This document shows positions 59,959 to 64,000 of a stretch of DNA of 64,000 nucleotides, one piece after another. Position 1 is the stretch's first letter. Each line of letters starts with the position of its first letter. Both the position numbers and the translations under genes were made by a program. The DNA is from Planctomycetota bacterium (lineage in GTDB: Bacteria; Planctomycetota; UBA1135; UBA2386). The stretch spans positions 50,651-114,650 of the forward strand of contig CANEYR010000005.1 of NCBI GenBank assembly GCA_947444055.1, read 5' to 3'. The notes beneath the pieces were generated by a model, which had not been told where the DNA came from, ran no database searches, and worked only from the letters and a program-made list of their open reading frames with translations.

Positions 59959-60051
59959 TCAGTTGAGGAGCGCCAAAACCAGAAGCAAACCCATCGCTAG
60001 GAAGGTGAGCGTCACGGACGTCCGGTTCATCGTGGTGGTGCCGTCACGCAT
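59959..60051 (-). CDS. Possible 30-residue single-helix membrane protein
   Basis: On the minus strand, ATG 60051 (or 60030) opens MRDGTTTMNRTSVTLTFLAM and then GLLLVLALLN, ending at TGA 59959. The product is one strongly hydrophobic helix with a short polar start, a typical size for small membrane regulators. No convincing ribosome-binding site is visible. It lies 79 bp upstream of the membrane protein gene on the same strand. The rest of the gap up to metK (60052-60346) is described separately. Confidence 0.3.
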   Translation of the reverse strand: MRDGTTTMNRTSVTLTFLAMGLLLVLALLN

Positions 60052-60214
60052 GGTGGGTGCGGTGGTGTTGGCTGCGATGTGGGACTGAAGATCGTTCACA
60101 GGGGTGCGGAGCTGGAAAAGGCGCGAGAGCAATAGTCAGGGGGCGGTGCTTGGTTGCAGCGAGTTTCACGTTGCCGCTGTCCCCAGAAGGGTCGCGCACG
60201 GTTTCACCGCACGC

Positions 60215-60233
60215 CAAAATGCGAGGGATTTTG
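60215..60233 (+). promoter_or_regulatory. Inverted repeat in the metK leader
   Basis: CAAAAT-GCGAGGG-ATTTTG is a perfect 6-bp inverted repeat and locally AT-richer than its surroundings, about 115 bp before metK. A TATAGA (60245-60250) follows and could be a -10 element. I looked for a SAM-sensing riboswitch in 60052-60346 and did not recognise one. Confidence 0.3.
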
Positions 60234-60346
60234 CGTTGTCCAGCTATAGACTGCTCGGCCTTCAGCTGCAGTTGGCAGTTGCGGCTGTACGGGTGGCGAC
60301 CACGCCATTCGCCCGTGCGTAAGAAAAGCTAGTCATTGGCACAGTC

Positions 60347-61501
<1,155 letters not shown>

Positions 61502-61507
<6 letters not shown>

Positions 61508-61557
61508 GCAGCGGTGGCTGAGCAGTGGTGGCTGAGTAGCGGTGGCTGAGCAGCGGC
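61502..61557 (+). repeat. 14-bp tandem repeat at the metK stop
   Basis: Four units: GGCTGAGCAGCGGT, GGCTGAGCAGTGGT, GGCTGAGTAGCGGT and GGCTGAGCAGCGGC. The first TGA is the metK stop (61505-61507). The TGA triplets at 61519, 61533 and 61547 fall in the other two frames and then again in the metK frame because the period is 14. Confidence 0.9.
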
Positions 61558-61658
61558 GGCGCCAGAATCCTTCGCCGCTACTGGTTTCGTTCGCCTTGCG
61601 CGCGACTATGAGCAGGCAACGGGTGCGCCGTTCATCCCGTGCCGAGCTGAGGTTGCCA

Positions 61659-62741
61659 ATGCAAGATGACACCGTGGAAGTAGCGTTCTGTGATCTGTGT
61701 GGCACGTCGGTCCCGATCGCCGACATGGCGGCGGGAACGGCTGTTCGACACCAGAACAAGACCGTCGGCGCCTGTTGCTTGGGCGCCTTGCGCCCAAGCG
61801 GTGCGGCGGTGATTCCCCCGGTCGACGGCCTGCGCACGGGAGCGCCGTCGACGGCGGGAGAGGTGCGCCTGATGCCCGTGGCGATCGTGCTGCTGGCGGC
61901 GGTTGCGGGGGCGACGATCTTCCTCGACTACCGCCTGACGAGTGCGGATTCGGTGATGCGCCAGAACTACGCCCAGCTGGCCGAGGCCCAAGCGGCGGAC
62001 GGCAGGGCGTTGGCGGGCATGGTGGTAACGATGGACGCCGTGCCCAGGCGGGCCGAGTTGGATGTGGTGGTCGCCAAGTTGGCCGAGTTGGCGATCGAAT
62101 CCACGGCGGCGCGCACCAGCCAGCAAAAGGAGATCGAAACGGTTCGTTTGGATGTCGCCGCAGTGGGCAAGGAGCAGCGCACTCAGATCGCTCAGTTCAT
62201 CGACTACCGGCCGCTGATCGAGGACCTGCGTCAGCGCCAGCTGCGCTTGGTCGACCTGGTGACGACGCTGCGGGTGGTCAGCCCGGTGGCGGCAGTGCCG
62301 GTGGTGCCAGAGCCCGGTCCAGCCACGCCGGCCGAAGCGAGCGGCCCGCCTGGGTTGCCGCCAGCGTTGGCGGAGCAAGTGAAGAAGCTGCAGGCAACGG
62401 ACCCGGCCGCGCGTTTTGAAGCGGTCGATGAGCTGTTGCGCAGCAAGGACCCCGCGGTGCTGACGCACTTGCTGCCGTTGGCGCGCGATCCCGACAACTT
62501 CGTTCGCCGACTGACGGTCGAAGGGCTCGGCGAGTTCAAGCGGCCGGAAGCCGTGGAAGGGTTGTTGGTCGCCCTAGCGGATGCTGACGAGTATGTGCGC
62601 GAGACGGCGTGGCGAGCGCTGAAGGAAGTGACGGGGCAGAAGATCCCGTTTGAGACCGGTGCTTCGAAAGATGCACGCGCGCGCGCCGTGCAAAAGTGGC
62701 AAGACTGGTGGGACAAGAACAAGGCAACGTTCGGCGCCTAG
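61659..62741 (+). CDS. Membrane-anchored HEAT-repeat protein with Cys-pair N-terminus
   Basis: 360 residues from ATG 61659. The N-terminus has FCDLCGTSVP and, about 30 residues later, GACCLGAL, suggesting a small zinc site. One membrane helix (MPVAIVLLAAVAGATIFLDY) follows, then a helical/coiled region of about 150 residues, and from about residue 240 HEAT repeats (PALAEQVKKLQATDPAARFE, DPDNFVRRLTVEGLGEFKRP, DADEYVRETAWRALKEVTG). The closing KWQDWWDKNKA is common in planctomycete HEAT proteins. It probably scaffolds protein-protein contacts at the membrane. Neighbours give no function. Confidence 0.85.
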   Translation: MQDDTVEVAFCDLCGTSVPIADMAAGTAVRHQNKTVGACCLGALRPSGAAVIPPVDGLRTGAPSTAGEVRLMPVAIVLLAAVAGATIFLDYRLTSADSVMRQNYAQLAEAQAADGRALAGMVVTMDAVPRRAELDVVVAKLAELAIESTAARTSQQKEIETVRLDVAAVGKEQRTQIAQFIDYRPLIEDLRQRQLRLVDLVTTLRVVSPVAAVPVVPEPGPATPAEASGPPGLPPALAEQVKKLQATDPAARFEAVDELLRSKDPAVLTHLLPLARDPDNFVRRLTVEGLGEFKRPEAVEGLLVALADADEYVRETAWRALKEVTGQKIPFETGASKDARARAVQKWQDWWDKNKATFGA

Positions 62742-62899
62742 GCGGACCCGGTCATCGCGGCCGCGCCCGGTTCGGTGGCCGCGGATTCTGCCCGTAGTGG
62801 CTTTCGCGCGCGGTTCCCGTCGCTACAACCGCCGCCCCTGCTCGTGGAGCGCGTGAGTGCTCCGGCAGCTTGCTTGCCTCGATTCGGAGCAGACTCAGT

Positions 62900-64000
62900 A
62901 TGGCGTGGCACAACCGCACGAAGATCGTCGCGACTCTCGGCCCGGCCTCGAACAGCGATTCGATGGTCAAGAAACTGGTGCAGGCGGGGGTCGATGTGTT
63001 CCGCATCAATTGCGCGCACGCGGACCATGCCATGATCGCGGACACCGTCGCGCGCGTCCGCAGGGTTGCCAAGCGGCAGCAGCGCGCCGTGGGCATTCTC
63101 GCCGACTTGCAAGGACCCAAGATTCGTGTCGGGAAGCTGCGCAACGCCGAACCGATCTACTTGAAGCGCGGTGCGGAAGTGGTGATCGACGTCACTCCCG
63201 GCGTGGTCGGTGAGCCAACCAAGGACGGTGCCCGCATCGGTACCGGCTACCGCAAGTTGGCGGAAGACGTGCGCCCCGGGGAGCGCATCTTGCTCGACGA
63301 CGGCAACCTCGAAGTGCGCGTCGTTCGTGTCGACGGCCCCGCGATTGTGACCCGCGTGGTCTACGGTGGCATGCTGCACCAGTTCAAAGGCATCAACTTG
63401 CCGGGCGGCTCGGTGTCGGCGAGTTGCCTATCCAAGAAGGATCTGCAGGACTTGCGCTGCGTGCTCGCGAACGGGGTCGATTTTGTCGCGTTGTCGTTCG
63501 TGCGTTCGCCGCAGGATGTCGTGGACCTGCGTCGGCACATCAATCGCTACAAGTCGGACGCGGAGATCATCGCCAAGATCGAGCGCCCCGAAGCCGTGAA
63601 GGACATGGCGGCAATCCTGGCGGTGGCGGATGCCCTGATGGTTGCGCGCGGCGATATGGGCGTCGAGATGGGGCCCGAGGCGGTACCGCCCACCCAAAAG
63701 AAGCTCATTGATCTCGCCAACGCGGCGCGCAAGCCGGTCATCACGGCGACGCAGATGCTCGAATCGATGATCCTGAACCCACGGCCGACCCGCGCCGAGG
63801 CCTCCGATGTGGCGAACGCGATCTATGACGGCACGTCGGCCGTGATGCTGTCGGCGGAGACGGCGTCAGGAAAGCACCCGCTGCGCAGTGTGCGCATCAT
63901 GGAGAAGATCATCCGAACAGCGGAGCGCGATGTGTACTCACGGATGGGGGATAGCCGTCGTCGGGGCGCCTCGAACGAGTCCTCGGTGACCGCGGCTACC
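62900..64000 (+). CDS. pyk: Pyruvate kinase, 5' part
   Basis: 367 residues are visible from ATG 62900 to the window edge, with no stop. [115 protein letters not shown] and [18 protein letters not shown] are the pyruvate kinase core (A and B domains). It makes pyruvate and ATP from PEP. The C-terminal domain is outside the window. About 158 bp separate it from the HEAT-repeat gene. Confidence 0.97.
   Translation, partial: MAWHNRTKIVATLGPASNSDSMVKKLVQAGVDVFRINCAHADHAMIADTVARVRRVAKRQQRAVGILADLQGPKIRVGKLRNAEPIYLKRGAEVVIDVTPGVVGEPTKDGARIGTGYRKLAEDVRPGERILLDDGNLEVRVVRVDGPAIVTRVVYGGMLHQFKGINLPGGSVSASCLSKKDLQDLRCVLANGVDFVALSFVRSPQDVVDLRRHINRYKSDAEIIAKIERPEAVKDMAAILAVADALMVARGDMGVEMGPEAVPPTQKKLIDLANAARKPVITATQMLESMILNPRPTRAEASDVANAIYDGTSAVMLSAETASGKHPLRSVRIMEKIIRTAERDVYSRMGDSRRRGASNESSVTAAT

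Noticed and set aside
60052..60346. SAM riboswitch upstream of metK
   Set aside because: No S-box, SAM-II or SAM/SAH-type core could be recognised, only an inverted repeat.

Overview
High-GC bacterial chromosome with densely packed genes on both strands. The secreted proteins with a recurrent C-terminal beta-rich domain, the HEAT-repeat protein with an N-terminal Cys-pair motif, the LpxA homologue and the overall repertoire suggest a planctomycete-like (Planctomycetota) organism. That is an inference from protein style: there is no rRNA gene here, and I found no tRNA gene or CRISPR array. Genes are often coupled through four-base stop/start overlaps (ATGA, GTGA, TTGA).

Layout. 1-2.3 kb: a partial ORF coupled to a peroxiredoxin-like gene whose in-frame TGA very probably encodes selenocysteine, then a secreted phosphoesterase. 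2.4-7.2 kb: a large Lhr-type helicase, a PilZ protein and ssb. 7.5-13.4 kb: a secreted PQQ-type sugar dehydrogenase, a RAYT transposase, glnS and a polyferredoxin. 13.5-17.0 kb: a SAM-I riboswitch followed by hom-metX-metB, a complete methionine branch module. 17.2-25.4 kb: lpxA, an SSS symporter with a small membrane partner, a UvrD/PcrA helicase coupled to a truncated sigma-54 activator, and a TonB-dependent receptor. 25.5-27.4 kb: a two-gene cassette of a coiled-coil protein and a divergent actin-family ATPase. 27.5-34.1 kb: a large secreted amidase, a decayed DUF6883-like gene before an intact DUF4926 gene, a subclass-B2-like metallo-beta-lactamase and a secreted repeat protein. 34.1-43.6 kb: chorismate mutase, a U32 peptidase-family protein, a lipoprotein, purD-fur-ntrC-like genes and a second secreted repeat protein. 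43.9-49.2 kb: a minus-strand purSL-purQ-membrane-lipoprotein-LOG cluster. 49.4-54.3 kb: terC, panB and a poly(A) polymerase carrying a roughly 700-residue disordered tail. 54.4-60 kb: a minus-strand cluster of a membrane protein, FAD oxidoreductase, small protein, NatA/NatB-like ABC exporter and SDR. 60.3-64 kb: metK, a HEAT-repeat protein and the start of pyruvate kinase.

How the parts connect. hom, metX and metB convert aspartate semialdehyde to cystathionine or homocysteine, and metK makes the SAM that the riboswitch upstream of hom should sense. purSL, purQ and purD belong to one purine pathway but sit in two clusters. Fur and the NtrC-type regulator overlap and are probably co-transcribed after purD. 

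Most unusual signals: the UGA/Sec peroxiredoxin, the disordered tail of the poly(A) polymerase, the B2-type lactamase, the actin/coiled-coil cassette, and short tandem repeats that overlap stop codons at seven gene ends. Several of those repeats place stop codons in all three frames.
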